64,000 nt of DNA, taken from contig NW_025062475.1 in the NCBI RefSeq assembly GCF_000002995.4, positions 5,646,187 to 5,710,186 of the forward strand, given 5' to 3'. This DNA comes from Brugia malayi (lineage: Eukaryota; Nematoda; Chromadorea; Rhabditida; Onchocercidae). This document shows positions 51,201 through 64,000 of the stretch, in pieces. The notes beneath the pieces were generated by a model. The model was not told the DNA's origin and did no database searches. It saw only the letters and a list, made by a program, of their open reading frames with translations. Each line of letters opens with the position of its first letter. Position 1 is the first letter of the stretch. The translations under genes and the position numbers were made by a program.

Positions 51201-54200
51201 AATCTTGAATACTCGAATCATTTGATTCTGTCTCTGCAACATTGTTTTTTTATGAAATTTTGTAAAATATCAATTGAAATCAAAAATACCACACCAATAA
51301 AGTTTACGACTTTATTTAGTTGTCAATAATATTAATATTGCCATTAATATCAATAATACTTTGTTAAATATATGGATAATCCTTCATATCCCTCACTTAA
51401 ACACATTCAACAATCTATGCAATATCTTTCCTAATGTCATTCTGGAAATTGAAGTATATGAATCACTTTCATAACATACCCAATTCCGCATCATGATTAA
51501 CATGCTCTGATGAACTTGGTGAACTTTCATTTGCAATTGTTTCACTATGATCAGCTTCATTTTGATAGTTAGTCAATGTGCACTTATCACTGTAGCCATT
51601 AGTTCCACTATGATAACCATAATAACTGTTAGTTTTATTACTGCAACTGATATTTTTATTGTAAGAGCCTTTGATACTATTATGTGGAACATTGCTAGTG
51701 CTGGATGAATCCTCCTGAAAAAAGAAACTTATCATTGTTTAACTCAAAATATTACTCTCCAAAAGTTTTTTTTTTTTATAATTCTCATTAATTATAGATT
51801 AATATCGATCCCAGATACGTGCTCCTCTCTCTCTTTCTTTCTTAGCACTGATGAAGTGACCAATCACAGAAAGACAAAAAGTCAATGACCAACAAATAAC
51901 CGCACTGAGCGACAGAATCCATTGCTAAGCTAACACCATAAGCTGACAACGTACATAGCGAAGATACTACTGGAAGTAACCAGTAGTATCTTCGGAAGTA
52001 GACGTTAAGAAGGACTGGATTACAGTAATCTTGATCCGTAATGAGAACATGTATAATGATGAAAAATTAAGCAAAGCAACCAGAACAGATTTAAAAAATA
52101 AGCTAGAATGGACCAAGAAAAGAAGTCTACGACTTTTAATACCAATGCAAAGTTCATAATCAAACGAAATTACTCGACCATAATTTTTAAAGTAACTCCA
52201 TTTGGTTATTTTTAAAATATACCTCGCTTGGTGAACTTTGACCCGAAATATTAATAGGCGCTTGACCAATGGTTACTTCCGATTCGCTGCAAATAATTTT
52301 TCATCAAAGGGGAGAAAAAATAATCACATATTTTTATTCTTTTAAACTAACTTCTGATAAACATTTTCATTTTTAATCCGTTTATTGCTGATCGATGAAT
52401 AATGGTCATGAGCAGTCATTTCATGTGCCGAATGTTTGATACTCCTGCGACGATAACTATGAGTATATCGAGTCTGCTGCAATATCTGATCTTACTTAAT
52501 TTTCTTTTAGACAAGAACAAATAAATAAATCTATTTTATTATCTGAAGTATAGATAGATATAAGTTATACTTAAGTCTTCTATTTCTTTTAAAATTGAGA
52601 AAAAAAGAAAGAAAAAATATCAGAAGAATTACTGAGATTTTACTAGCTGATGCTACAGAGCTAATGCTATTCCATCTTGAGTTGTTACAAGATTCCGTAT
52701 TAATTGTTGAGGATGAAGAAGCAGTTGATGGTCGAATATTACTGTGTACCGGACGACCACGACCACGAACAGTTGGAAAACATCGTTTCATTAACTGTTC
52801 CACTTCATCTGCATACTCTTCCATATGGCTAATTGGTTCTTCCTGAACGATTGAAAAAAGAAGAAAAAACAAACATTTTAAAAGTTATCATGAAAAAAGT
52901 GATTTAATGATAGTGAATTTATGTATGTCATATAAATAATTATGTAATAATAAAATTTTATGTATGTAGTAAATTTTAGCTTTAGAAATTATCTTAGTTT
53001 GCTAATAATGGTTATCACTAATCAATTGTAGTGTAAAATATTTTCGTATCACAGAACAAATGTTTCAGTGCAAAATAACATATACGTTTTCTATTGTGAA
53101 ATAGTATAGACAACATTTTTTATTATATTTTAAAAATAATTTTAAAAATTGGCAACAAATTAAAACGATCATGCTTTACTACAAAATTGTTCTTAACAAT
53201 CTTACCATATAATTGGGTATGTATAGACTATAAATACAACACAGCCGATAGATATATAAAGCTTAAGCGGAAAGATAGATCGATATTATAAAGGAAAGAG
53301 GTACAGCATTAACTATTCTGGTAAAAGTCATTGATGAAAATGAAAATGGAAACTTACAGTTAATCCATGTACTGTTGACATATGACTTTTGACATTGTTC
53401 TTTGAATAACTTGAGCTAAATTTGCATTGTGGACATATAAACATCGGTTGCGCCACATGATGTTGCCTTATGTGACATGGCAATTTCGAACTGTGTACTT
53501 CTCTCAAGCATAACTCACACCACTGAAAACTGCAGGGATAGCTCTGAAAAAATGTACGGCATTATGGACGACTATATGGAGAGCATAACAAACACTGTCT
53601 CTTATATAACCCTAAAAAAATGAAAATAAATAAAAATAAAAAACCAAATAAACAAATATCTAAATTACTAATTAAGGACAGGTCTGCTCTGCACGCTATA
53701 TAGTCCTCATATTTGCCGATAACAAAATGATAATGTGAAAGATGAAAACTAATAGCTTTGTTAAATTATGAATATAGGAATGTGAATTTGTAAAAACGAC
53801 TGAATAATTTGAAAGAATATGCATGGACAATAATGCAAGTTATATTTCATTATAAACAAAAATACAAGAGAAAAAGAGAATTAACAATTAAATTAACTGA
53901 GTAAAAAAATATAGTTCGAAATCAGTAATAGAACGATGAAAAATATGGTTAGTTATTGTCGATATTATCAATGACTTAATGTTCATACTACTGAAAGATA
54001 ATTTTTAGAATATCTCAGTTACCAGAATTTTTTTCTAAAGATGAAATAAATACACGTCAATAACTAGTCCATTTTGCCTAAGAGCAAATAATCACGAATT
54101 ATATCTTCTGCAATCTTTCTCCATCCCTAAAAAACATTTCATTTTTGTCTAAAATTTTACGTACACGCTTCTTTTCCTTCGAAGTGCGCTGATGTCGCTG

Positions 54201-54650
54201 CTGTTGCCGTTGTTGATGTTGTCGAGCGCTGGCTTCCACAGTTCGTTGCCTGAGATATTCAGTCAGAAGAGATGATGATGACTGCTGCTGGCTTTGTTGT
54301 GATTCGGTTAGCAAGTTAAGATTGAAAAGATTGTACAGGTTGACGTTACCGTACATCATCGATACATCCGGTATGGACAGTCCAAACGCAGCAGCAACGG
54401 AAGCTCCAGCTGCGGCATTAGTTGTTTGCGATTGGCCGCTAGTACCTGCTGCCGTTGTTGCTAATAAATTCTGCGTCAAGCAGTGAAACAATTCAGCATT
54501 CAAGCCATTAGGGCTTGTTGTTGATGTTGCAGAAATAGTACCACCAGCATCAGTTGAAGTATCGAGTTGTTGCTGCAATGCCATTTGCGCTTGCTGTTGT
54601 AAAGGTGACGATGACGATGGATTTTGCTGTGTCAGATCATTTGCTGCCAT
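48240..54650 (-). CDS. fozi-1: FOZI-1 orthologue: Q-rich N-terminus, two C2H2 fingers, FH2 domain; 15 exons
   Basis: Exons from the start: 54165-54650, 53358-53543, 52633-52842, 52352-52476, 52223-52286, 51480-51714, 51152-51233, 50923-51016, 50525-50652, 50029-50173, 49684-49770, 49292-49444, 49043-49175, 48491-48654, 48240-48407. Phases agree; about 819 residues. Residues 1-162 are Gln/Ser/Ala-rich and end in a basic patch. Then come two C2H2 fingers (WCELCLREVHSSKLPCHIRQ; FICPQCKFSSSYSKNN, HMSTVH), a Ser/Asn-rich linker, and an FH2 domain over about residues 460-810 (NWWILTNDQLKGTVFESF, LRDALY, EKLHAMSFMGHI, GFRALLRVVLVFMNF, ELSATVRRFERDYLRFDLE). In C. elegans this combination defines FOZI-1, a nuclear regulator of neuronal and mesodermal fate. 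The FH2 GNYMN-type signature reads VFMNF, which suggests weak or no actin assembly. The start is the first ATG of a long open exon. Confidence 0.93.
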
Positions 54651-55750
54651 TTTATAATTATCAGTCCCAGAATTGCACCAATAATAGTTCTAATTAGTGA
54701 TAAACAATGGAATGATTTAATCCAAAAACATTAAGAATAAAAACTTTATTTGTTGTGGCTAATTGATAACCACTATGATACCGACAGCAGAACCTGGAAG
54801 AAAATTACTAATTAAAAAAATAATTTTGCAAGTGATTATCATACAAATTAGACGCATAATCCGTAAATGAAAGACGTAATGTTTGTGAATGCTACACATG
54901 ATAAAAATATTTTCAAAGATGCTTTGACATACATCATTTAAATATATTAAAGAATTGCAACCCATCATAATAAATTAATATGTGCTGCAATAATGTTTAT
55001 CAAACTGATCTTTTGCCTATAGTGAAATGAATCAACATGCAAATGACCTCAATATACTGGTACAGGTAAAGGATTAAGTATGCGTATCACTAAGAAAACA
55101 TGAAATAAAACGAGCAGTACGGCAATACTTATTGCTAGTTATAAATTAATTATATACCAAAACGGATAGATTTCTGTAAAAATCTCTTGAATGCCATATT
55201 TTATGAAATAATTCTAAAAGCAAGCGTCTTTGGACATTTACGACTGTCTCATCTTGAACAGTTGCACTTCACTTCCATTTGTATATTTTTTTAATGGAAT
55301 ACTTCAGTTTCCTTAATCCAATTCCTGATTATAAATCTCAAATATTTAAGTTATTCAAAAACTGAACTAAAATATTATCAACTTATCCAATTCTAAGTTA
55401 TCCTAAAATTCTAAATTAAGCAGATTTATCAACTTATTCAAGTTGTATTTTATCATAAAATAGACGAATATGTGATAATGTTCATAACAATAAACAAAGA
55501 AACAAAACAAAAAAATAAAAGAAGCCTGTAAAAGAGGGAATGGAATAAAGTAGTATGGATGAAACGAAAAGGAAGAATGTCACATTAACAAAAACATCAA
55601 ATAAAATAATTTAAGAGGAATTGATGACAATCAGTGATTGTTTGATTTTATTCTGATCGCAATAAACCAATAAGATGGTAGTAACAACGGCTTATCACTT
55701 AATCAAAAATCAGTCAAAATAACATTTACCATTACACTACTTCATACTTT

Positions 55751-55940
55751 CATTTCATCATCATTCCATCATTATTATCATTATTATTATTACCATTACT
55801 ATTACTACTACTGTTATTAATATCACTATTGTTATTATTATTACCATTATCACTACCATTATTAACTATTATCACTATTATTATTGCTACCATCAATATT
55901 ATTGTCATTATTATTATTGTTATTATTATTATTATTTATT
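55751..55940. repeat. ATT/ACT-type trinucleotide microsatellite
   Basis: About 190 bases built of ATT, ACT and CATT units with scattered substitutions, upstream of fozi-1. Confidence 0.85.
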
Positions 55941-58900
55941 TGTCATCTAATAAAGTACATGCAATAAAAACTATGAAAATGAGGAAATATTATGGAGAAA
56001 AATAAGATATGCTGATAAACAAGCTTATTATGTTATTGCTATTAAAAGTCAATTAATTCTAAAATCATTGATAAAAACTGTTTTGATAAACTGTTGTGAG
56101 TTTTACGAACTATGTACAAACTTTTACATCACTTATTATTCCTATCTATTCCACTCTTCCTCTCTCCCTCTCGCTTTCTGTTTATAACAATATATTACCT
56201 GATTTATTATTATCATTTCTTCAACAATTTTAAACTGATAAGCAATGATGAAAGGTACTGCGGAGAACTTAGCAGAATTCCTTTCAAAACAGAATCATAA
56301 CCAAAAATAAATATTAATCACATTATCAATCGTTCAATTATCACTTTTTCTGGCTATCTGTTTTTGGTCAATTATATATTTGCTCCCATGTGATTTTATA
56401 ATCAGAAACATAAATTACCGGGAATGAATTCCACTCTACTGTGCGATAAAATTTGTTAGCCGTTGAAATGAGAAAGTTTCAGGAAATGAAAAAAGATTTA
56501 GAACATCAATGATATAGCACTTTTCCAAATTATAAGATAAATATATAGAAATGAAATATAATGATAATTAGCTATATTCAGTTCCCCGATAAATCAATAC
56601 CGATCATTTTGAACAGTGCATAAAATTCTTGGAAATTTTAGCATCAAGAAATGAGAAATGAAATTTGTTCGAAATATATTCTACAGTCTACAATCGACCT
56701 ATGACTATTGATCATTTTTACTGACATATGCAAAAAAAGAATCCTAAAAATCTGAGATAATTTTGTTATCATACGCTGTTTCACTATATTTAGTAAGATA
56801 ACATTTTCTTTTTCAAAATTTCATCCAATGCTTTTCTGTTCTATTTTCCTCTCAAATATCACTTAATGGTATATATTAGAAACAAATATAAAAATTCAAC
56901 TGGAAGAAAAAATTACAGAATAATAACTTAGACTTGCTGTTACGGCATCTATGCAAATAAACAAGTGTGCGCGCGCATAAATAACACCTGCTTTAAGATA
57001 TGTGCTTACGCTTCTTTGCTTTACTGAACAGTAGTAAGTAAATTGCTAACAGAAGTAGAGATAACCAAAGTTTAATACTTTCCATTTAATTTACAATTTT
57101 ATCCTATTAGCTAGGAAATTTACAAAGAAAAAATCGCAAAAACAAAATGATATCTGATAAGATTATCTTGAATAAGTTTCATCAATCATAATGAACTCAA
57201 TGAAATATTTTATTGCACAACGAACAGAAGGTATTCTTTCCGTGTAAAGCATATTTTTAGCAATATAGGCGCATTATAAAAAGTTTTGTTTGCAAAGAGC
57301 TGTTAGCAGTCAATAGCAAAATATATATGAAATGTAAATTTAAAGGTATTTGAGAAGAGAAAAAGAAGAAATGAAAATGTCACAAAAATATAGCAATTTG
57401 CTCCAATAATAGGAACAAAAATGAGAAGCTATTTTGGAAGATGTTTCAAAAGAACGCACAACAAACTAAAAGAGGAAGCTTAAGCGCTTAGATATTAGTT
57501 TCCGAAACTCATAAATGTCCCATTGTCCCATCTTTTTTCGTTTTTTTTTTTTTAGAGAGAGAGGGCGGGGAAGTTAAAGGCGGCAAAAATTGTTAACTGA
57601 TGTAAAGCTGAGGATTGTTTAACGAAGTAACATTTTTTTGGTCATTTTTCTTACCGGAAATGAATTAAAGAAAACGAGAAAAATTGTCTTTTTTAAAAGC
57701 AAAATTTTTGTCACATAAAATATTAGAAATAGAAATAAAAAAGATAAGAAAAGTATAGGAAGTCATTAAATTATTAAATCACTTACTTTAATTGTACTAA
57801 AATGAGCATAAATTTTTACCTCTCTCCCTCTCTGCTTATTTAATGTAAAGAAACTTAGATGAAAATTCAAAAACAAGCATAAATTCGTATTTGACTTATC
57901 TTTCCTTTCAGTTTGATATTTTAAGCTTTCCTCACAGCATTAACGCAACCTATATTAATACCTGTTAAGTTTAAAATCATGCAATGCTATATAACTTAGC
58001 CATATGTATGATGTAAGTATGAGGAAACCTAAATTTAAGCTTTGTCGAGTAGATAAGCATATGGTACGATTAGGATTATTTAATAACAAAACAGAATAGT
58101 TAGTGCCTAAATGTATTTTGTGAGCAACACCATATCACACCACTATAAACATTAAAAAAAACCGGCTTTTTACTCTCAGAGTGTTCGTTCATCTGTCTTA
58201 TTGCTCCCGTTCCAGCCCCCGCCTCACCCCGCCCTTCTCCCTCTCCTATATTTGAGGTAAGATATACATATATAATGCTGATGGTGATGATGATGACAAA
58301 CAGGTGGACCAAACATGAATTCCTTCTTTTTAGCTGAAAAATAAACTAAACTACTTTTCACTATAATCTTATTGCTCTCTATCCCGCTCCAGTAAACTCG
58401 ATAAATACCCTACTACTACCATTACGCTACCAACGCTACTGCTATTACTAATATACTTTTATAACCAACCATTAATTAAGGTCAAAGTTCGTGCACGTAA
58501 AAACCTTCATTCTAATAAATATTACCAACGCCATGAATTTTTAATGATAATACGAAAGCTGTTTAAATTTTGAAAAAGCTAAGCCAAACAATTAAAGGCA
58601 AAATTTTTTACTGAATTTCCTGTTAGAAAGAAACAAAAACAAAGAAAAAAAATAAAAAATGTTTGGGAATGATAAAACAATTATCGTCCTTTGTTAAAGA
58701 TAAAATTACTAATCAAAACCACAAACTTTACCACTATTCTTTTATCGATAATTTGTTAAATGAATTAAATATTATCAGAGATGTGATAAGATTCTCTAAA
58801 TATATCGATGCTGCTAAAAACACCGATGATCCTTTGTCTTAATCTTTTTTCATTCATTTAAATTTTTTTGCAAATTACGTATTTCCGCTTAAAAAAAATA

Positions 58901-59460
58901 ATATGAAAGGTTAATCAGGAAGAAAAAGAGAGGGAGAGAGAGAGAGAAAATAAACCAACAATAATGGGAAGGCTAAAAAGAATGATAAATGTGGAAAAGT
59001 TATAAGTAAGAAAAAAATGTAGAAGATAATTTCAACGATAATTGAAAAAGCATTTGATTTGAAAAAGGAAATAAGCCGTTAACGAAGATCATCCCTTCAT
59101 ATTCCCTCCTTCATTTCTTTCTTCGATTCTTCCATCCAAAATTGCTAAAGGAGAATGTGCAGTGAGGAAAGAGGACGGCGGAAGCGGAATGAGCTACAAA
59201 ATTTCCTGAAAAAGAAAATAGCAATGACAAGAAAGAGGAAAAGAAAGAGATACGAACACGATAGGGTAAAATATGATATGGTTTGTCGTAAGAGGTTATA
59301 GGTCATAGAGTTTAATAAACTCTAAATCAAACTTATGTATCAAAAATATATTACCCTACATTTGCAAATTTGCTCAGTTTTGTAGCTAATCGATTAATAT
59401 AAAGTAATGAGTTTATATTCCTAAAAAGCTAAAGCTCTCCTCTCATCTCTCACTCTCACA

Positions 59461-59492
59461 TCGATCGGATCGGATCGGATGAGATCGGATCA
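59461..59492. repeat. (CGGAT)n short tandem repeat
   Basis: Pentanucleotide run TCGATCGGATCGGATCGGAT followed by an imperfect unit. It stands out for its G+C content in this AT-rich flank. Confidence 0.8.
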
Positions 59493-60192
59493 GCTTAAGT
59501 GAAATGAAGTGAAGCGAAGAAATGAGTAATGTTGCAACCAGATGGCAACTTTTATGTTTATTCCATTTTTCAATCCCAATCCTATCACTTCATTCCCATA
59601 CTGCTCCAAATTAAATTGATGAGGAAAGAAGATCGAATTCATTGTCATTCATTTGATTAATTCATAGTAACTGGACAGTAGCGCGCGCTTGTAAGTGTGC
59701 GATGGCGCTCATAATAACTGAACAGAAGGGAAGAAGTGTCGCTTTCTTCAGGTTTTTTCTTTTTTTTTTGAGATTTATATTAGGTTTTTTCTTCTTTTTG
59801 AGATTTAAATCTTCTTAGATACTTTTGAGAGGGTACATATATATACATACATGTGTGTATATGTATGTACGTGATATAAACAATCAGGAAAAAATGAATC
59901 GATCAAAAATGGTAGTACAGCACGGGAAGCTGTGCAGGAAACGGGGGTAAGCGGGGGGAGAAAGAGCGGGCAGGGATGCGGGATATATATTTCGCTTAAC
60001 TCGATATGAGACGGTTTTGCAGGTGCAAGAAAGAAAAATATACACAAGCGTACAAGGCAGGCAACGAAAAGAAAAAATTTTGTTGGACAATAGAGCATTA
60101 ATGAAAGAAGAGAAAAAAAATTGAGCGGCTGGGTTTGTTTAATTGGCGCAAAAGGCGTTTTTGACTGCTACACTATTAGGACGGAAGCATTT

Positions 60193-60219
60193 GGGAGGAG
60201 GAGGAGGAGGAGGAGGAGA
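60193..60219. repeat. (GGA)n microsatellite
   Basis: Eight or so GGA/GAG units on the plus strand. Confidence 0.85.
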
Positions 60220-63200
60220 AAAGCATGATATGAATCTGTTATTCGCCCTAATCTGGTGAAATGAGTAGAAGAGTGGGGCGGTGATGGCGAAAAAGTTTTC
60301 TGTTTCTCTTTTCGCCTGCTTATTTAATAATAGTAGTAGTAATTAAAATCCATTTCTTCGTTTTTTTTTTGAGATGAAAAGAAAAGACAAATTCACTGGT
60401 ACCAGCGAAGTGTCATCTCTCTTAAGTCTAATTAATACTAAGCCATTATTGTCAAGTATTAATTATGTTATGTTTCCTTTTTGTTAGACTTACGTGACAT
60501 CCTCCTTATATTTCCTTAATTACTTGTAATCTTATTTATATTCCTAAAATTTTCCGTCATTTTTGATCTGTTCGTCTGCTTACATTCACTGATCTTACAT
60601 TCTTTGAATTCTCCATTATTTTGCTTTATATTCTCTGTTTTTTTCATAATATCGCTTATATTTCCTGAGTTTTCCTCGAATGTTACAAGTTTGGAAAGCG
60701 ATAAATGTCATAAACAACTAATTGACTCAAATGACCACAAAAGATCACGGAATACACAAGCTGAATAAACAACAACCATCCTAATGTATCATCAACAAGA
60801 CCACTTTCAGTATTTATTACCGCTTGCTGAATCCTTCCACTACATGTATTTCGTGAAACAACCCTGTTGTTTACTTAAATGTCGACTAGTTTACTTCTGC
60901 ATTTTTGCACTTTGACCCTACTTTTTGTTCACCGACTTCCACTTATAATATCAATTTAGCAATAATTTTTTATTACTTCCACTTAAAAAAATATATGTAT
61001 ATATCACTATCCAATTTTTTAATACTTTATATTTTTTTGATAATATTTCAGACACGTATCTTCAGAATCTTCCTATTATTTTCATCAAAGAAAAGTATAA
61101 AATAAGCAAGCAGATGGTTATCCTAAATCTAGTTCGATCTAATCTAGAATTGGCCAAACTCTTCAAAGTACCAAGCGACCATTGTTCATTAGAATTGAGT
61201 AGTAACAAACAAATATATGTAAAATTTAACAAACAGATGATGAAAACGAAAGAAGGAAAAGAAAAGAAAAAAGAGCAATTTAGTTTAATTTAGTACTTAT
61301 AAGTAGTAGCTTAGTTGTGACTTCTTTTGTCCACAATCGTGACCAGTCCAGTTGTGTAACTAAAAAAAAGAAAGATCTCCAGTGTATCTTGTTATTGAAA
61401 AAGATTTGAGTTTTTGTTAACTTTAAGTATTCTCAATAAAAAGATAAACTGGTAATAGATCCGTTGAAGGATCTTTCTTATTCTAATAGAAAGGCAACAA
61501 TTTTTTTTTAATGTTTCTTTCCTTCTTTTTTCTTCCAAAATAATTCAAAATTATTGCGTTTTTTCTATCCGGAAACTATCTGGACCGAAAAAACGAGAAC
61601 GATGCATGTATTCCGGGAACAATTCCAGATTAAGTTAAATAAGTAAAAAAGAACAGTCAAAACAGAGTAAAAACGAAAAAAAGAAACATAATGAAACTTT
61701 TTCAGAATATTATAAATTCCTTGAATAAATGAAAAAATTTTCATAATCACTGAAATGAAATGATCAGTCATTTTAATTAGTCCACATGAATTATCATCAA
61801 GACTGTAATCATTTACACATTCCTTTATTTCCAGCATTACTTTCCGCTTAATAAAATGGAAACTTATTTCTCTTCCAAATACTCTCGGATAATTAGTAAA
61901 TTCCGTGAATTGTTGATCATAGTAACAAGAAGTGGCGGTAATGATGCACTAAAATGATGTGTTAATAGTTGTTATAATAGTAGCAGCAGTAGCATTCGTA
62001 ACAGATAAGAGATCTGTCGTGCGCAGAAAAATTATTTATACAATGAAAGCTATGGTCAGTCAAAATATTTTTTTATTTGGTGTGAAGAAAAAAACAACAA
62101 CGACAGATAGAGAGAGAAGGATTCAATTTACGAGTAAATAAAAGCACAGATTAGGATTAGAAAAAAAAGGAAAAACAAGACGAAAACAAAAGCAAACAAA
62201 TCACAGTACATTAGAAACACAAATACACACAGATACACATATTACTTGATATTTACCTATTTTCAAATTTCACAACTATTTTTTTTTAATCAAAAATTTT
62301 CAGCTTGGAGAAATTTCATTTCAATAATTTGATGAATGAATTTCGTCAGAAGAATGATTTAATATAAAGAATTCTTTTTTTTTGCTTTCATTTTAAATTT
62401 CATTGCTTTTCTAACCTTGGAATTTTTACTTTTCAAAGAAGATGAAGGTAATACACAACTAGACAAGTAAGTTATTATCATTTGCTTCACTCACACACAC
62501 CTACTCAAATTATTGATGATAAAATATTGTATTCAGAACTTTCTAGTTCCGGGAAATCTTGAAATTAGGATAATTATATGTTCTTTTAGCACACACACAC
62601 ATATATATATTTACATACAAATTAGTACTTAAGATTCAATCTATGCTCCCAGATGAAAATGCCAGCATTCGTTCATGCTTTTAAGTTGCATCACAAGCAA
62701 AACATATCATTAAGCAATTTTAAAGCTGAACAATTCATTCCATACAACAGTAAAATGAAAAGAAAAAGACAATGAACCTTCCTTTTAATATTAATACTTA
62801 AGTTTAATAATGGAACGTTTAATAAGCAAAAAAGATTTCATACGTGTTACACTAATATTAATGATAAATGAAAGAGTTAATTTATCAATCCTTTAGAAAT
62901 TTCTATGAATTTACAAGCAGCTTTTCCAAAAAATTGTACATCATTTCACGACTCATCGTAGATTTGATATGAGTCAACTGTATTTATCAATTTTTTGACA
63001 TTAATCAAAACGCAATAATGAATTCAGGATAAATCATAATTTGATGAAACTTTAACTAAGTGATCGGGAAGTAATAAACTTACGTTTCGGGAATAATTAG
63101 AGGTGTTTTTTAATAAAAAAGATTCGCCTCTCAATTGTTCAACATTTCATAATGTTAAGAAAGAGAAATGGAATGAATGATTCATTAATGTAATGTTTTA

Positions 63201-64000
63201 CATCTTGTATGTTAAAAGCGGAATAGATAAGAGCATTAAAGGTCAATTTTTATTTCAAAAAAGTAACATTTCATCTATGCTTCCTAAATTTCCACATATA
63301 TAAGCTTCACGTATTCTATTTTCAGTAATGAATACAGTAAAGATTGTAAAAAATCTCTTCCTCAACTTTTTTAAATCAAATTCCCAGTAATTATCCACAT
63401 TTCTTTAAACTAAAAACAACTTAGACAATAAACTACTTATATATTTGAAGTTAAAGAGTAGTAGTAAACGTTATTAACTAAGAAGTTAAGAAGTACGACC
63501 ACTTCTGTCATTAAGTGCTTTTCAAGTGAATATTTCACGTCTGCTCGTCAGTTTTGATTAGGAAGCAAAACGCTTCATTTCTCAATAATGAATGGAATGA
63601 AAGGCATGTATATTTCGATGGTAATTTGTAAATTTCAACAATGCCTGATGGTGGAAGAAAACAGAACAACATGACTTTCTACAAGGCGCCACTTGTTATT
63701 GTCGGAATGCATTTGTAAGACATTGGAATCGAAATACCTTTCAAATACTACTCCAATTATAGATGAAAGTAACAAAACTTAACTTATAAAAAAACAAAAC
63801 TTAACTAAATTCATGCCTTTTAAAAAAGAAAGGAAAAGATCATTAAAAAAAAAATTCTCAAGAGATTTCGTCCACAAGTTCATCATTTACTTATTTTAAC
63901 GAGTATTAGTTTATTTCTTTATAATACAAAGTATATATTTGCTAAAATGAATCAGTAATAGAATATTCTCTTTTTTGGAAATCGCAAAGACATTTAAAAT

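Larger units (their letters stand above)
54651..64000. other. Long upstream flank of fozi-1, no gene supported
   Basis: Over 9 kb without a recognisable exon on either strand. It carries a 190-base ATT-rich microsatellite (55751-55940), a (CGGAT)n run (59461-59492), a (GGA)n run (60193-60219) and islands distinctly richer in G+C (about 57545-57590, 58190-58250, 59670-60300). It probably holds the promoter and distal regulatory DNA of fozi-1, a cell-fate gene whose worm orthologue has complex expression (inference). Upstream non-coding exons cannot be excluded. Confidence 0.4.

Noticed and set aside
59805..60098. 97-codon minus-strand frame in the GC-richer island
   Set aside because: Pro/Leu/Cys-rich translation of a pyrimidine-rich tract, with overlapping frames of equal quality; no family recognised.
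1..64000. tRNA, rRNA, CRISPR arrays and intact transposons
   Set aside because: I looked for tRNA-like arms, transposase or reverse transcriptase motifs and regularly spaced repeats and saw none; CRISPR is not expected in a nuclear genome.

Overview
This is a eukaryotic window: AT-rich DNA (roughly 70% A+T by eye) with spliced genes, GT-AG introns whose acceptors mostly look like TTTTCAG or TTTTAG, and proteins whose closest recognisable relatives include the C. elegans factors FOZI-1 and TBC-8. A parasitic, probably filarial or spirurid, nematode fits best. The species is inference. I built the exon models by hand from homology blocks and checked intron phases. The four main gene models keep a consistent phase throughout, except where a break is reported.

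Layout from left to right. 1-2162: no gene seen. 2163-7151 (+): RRN3/TIF-IA, the RNA polymerase I initiation factor, at least 14 exons, extreme 3' end unresolved. About 8430-10840 (-): a decayed aldo-keto reductase of the L-galactose dehydrogenase type, with several frame and splice lesions. 13049-23153 (-): a complete 20-exon RUN+TBC RabGAP of the SGSM/TBC-8 family with a 3.2 kb intron. 23154-30077: mostly gene-free, holding a small broken coding relic and one arm of a repeat. 30078-32638 (+): a small CRIB-motif gene of unknown family. 33782-37497 (-): a nuclear receptor most like thyroid hormone receptors, with a tyrosine in place of one zinc-ligand cysteine in each zinc finger, a frame break in the hinge and a degenerate AF-2 helix. 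43937-45425 (-): a zinc-finger gene that duplicates the front half of fozi-1 without FH2. 46067-47295 (-): a possible small unidentified gene. 48240-54650 (-): a complete 15-exon fozi-1 orthologue (Q-rich N-terminus, two C2H2 fingers, FH2). 54651-64000: the long upstream flank of fozi-1, with simple repeats and GC-richer islands but no supported gene.

The most unusual structure lies at 28-43 kb. Two near-identical segments flank the CRIB and nuclear receptor genes. Segment A1 (28257-29679) recurs in direct orientation at 41531-42951. Segment A2 (32043-33616), which holds the 3' exons of the CRIB gene, recurs inverted at 39925-41518. The two second copies are separated by only 12 bases. The nuclear receptor gene lies entirely in the 6.3 kb between the inverted arms. 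Two gene-duplication events (A1/A2 and fozi-1 with its paralogue) and two decaying genes (the reductase and the nuclear receptor) therefore sit within about 45 kb.

The genes do not form one pathway: rRNA transcription (RRN3), Rab regulation and dense-core vesicle traffic (SGSM/TBC-8), Cdc42/Rac signalling (CRIB protein), and transcriptional control (the nuclear receptor and the two fozi-type zinc-finger proteins).
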